NCBI RefSeq assembly: GCF_020539865.1
Contig: NZ_JAJBQV010000012.1
Coordinates: 1 to 62,217, forward strand
Source: Megasphaera elsdenii
GTDB lineage: Bacteria; Bacillota; Negativicutes; Veillonellales; Megasphaeraceae
Direction: 5' to 3'
DNA length: 62,217 bases
The translations under genes and the position numbers were made by a program. Each line of letters begins with the position of its first letter. Within the stretch, counting starts at the first letter, position 1. Below the pieces are notes generated by a model, which was given only the letters and a program-made list of their open reading frames with translations, was not told the origin of the DNA and made no database searches. Positions 62,107 through 62,217 of this stretch are shown one piece after another.

Positions 62107-62217
62107 AACCGTTTACCGCAAACATTCAGCTTCAAACTTAACAACTTCAAAGTCGCCTCCATCCGTAAAACGGGTGGCTCGGCTGACGGCTATAAGCCTT
62201 TGTTGCTGAAAGCCAGC
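62107..62217. other. window end, gene-free
   Basis: No gene starts in the last 111 nt. The words cttcaaacttaacaacttc (62131-62149) resemble the tails of the dispersed hairpins, and ccgtaaaacgg (62164-62174) is a small hairpin. Confidence 0.35.

Overview
The window looks like the chromosome of a diderm Firmicute of the Negativicutes, most likely Megasphaera or a close relative. This taxonomic call is an inference. It rests on Firmicute-type regulation (FapR, FabK, GntR, strong AGGAGG ribosome sites, sigma-A promoters) sitting beside a full outer-membrane lipopolysaccharide (LPS) and Kdo gene set, plus lactate-utilisation and acyl-CoA dehydrogenase genes. Base composition is moderately GC-rich and nearly all genes lie on the minus strand.

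Layout. 1-2150: a candidate type I toxin/antisense pair, then a 1.7-kb IS1182-type insertion sequence with a doubly broken transposase, inserted exactly in the loop of a palindrome. 2365-9306: tRNA-Ala, a flavodoxin-like protein, a divergent pyruvate-kinase-like protein, a PAP2 phosphatase, a NagD-type phosphatase, an acyl-CoA dehydrogenase, tRNA-Pro and a biotin-dependent carboxyltransferase subunit. 9372-18205: an Elp3-like radical SAM gene and the FapR-controlled type II fatty-acid operon fapR-plsX-fabH-fabD-fabG-acpP-fabK-fabF-rnc. 18275-21259: a PC4/YdbC-like protein and a small operon of DUF3084, RNase H-like and YitT genes. 21398-37330: a 16-kb LPS block (lpxC-fabZ, lpxA, then lpxI-lpxB-msbA-waaA-lpxK-kdsB-kdsA-kdsD-kdsC-lpxL-lptC-lptA-lptB-lptF). 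37391-41072: argG-argH and a divergent glycosyltransferase-51 gene. 41186-46728: a second flavodoxin-like gene, FAD-dependent D-lactate dehydrogenase, lactate racemase, a 53-residue membrane protein, a GntR regulator and ispE. 46923-54894: a second YitT gene, pstSCAB-phoU and PhoPR, the kinase being frameshifted. 55109-57806: a short LptD-like outer-membrane protein and a secreted partner. 58106-62106: rubrerythrin, a LysR regulator, a tandem UspA protein and a radical SAM/SPASM-like enzyme.

Together the fatty-acid operon makes acyl-ACP for phospholipid and lipid A, fabZ is embedded in the lipid A block, and the kds/waa/msbA/lpt genes complete and export Kdo-lipid A. The lactate genes would racemise L-lactate and oxidise D-lactate to pyruvate. 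Pho-box-like repeats precede pstS next to phoPR.

The most unusual non-coding structure is a family of intrinsic-terminator hairpins built on one shared core (ggcgctgtc/gacagcgcc and variants). They recur at about a dozen gene ends and are often followed by short runs of imperfect 6-8-nt words. One of these hairpins supplies the last codons and stop of a gene. No CRISPR array, prophage or rRNA is visible.
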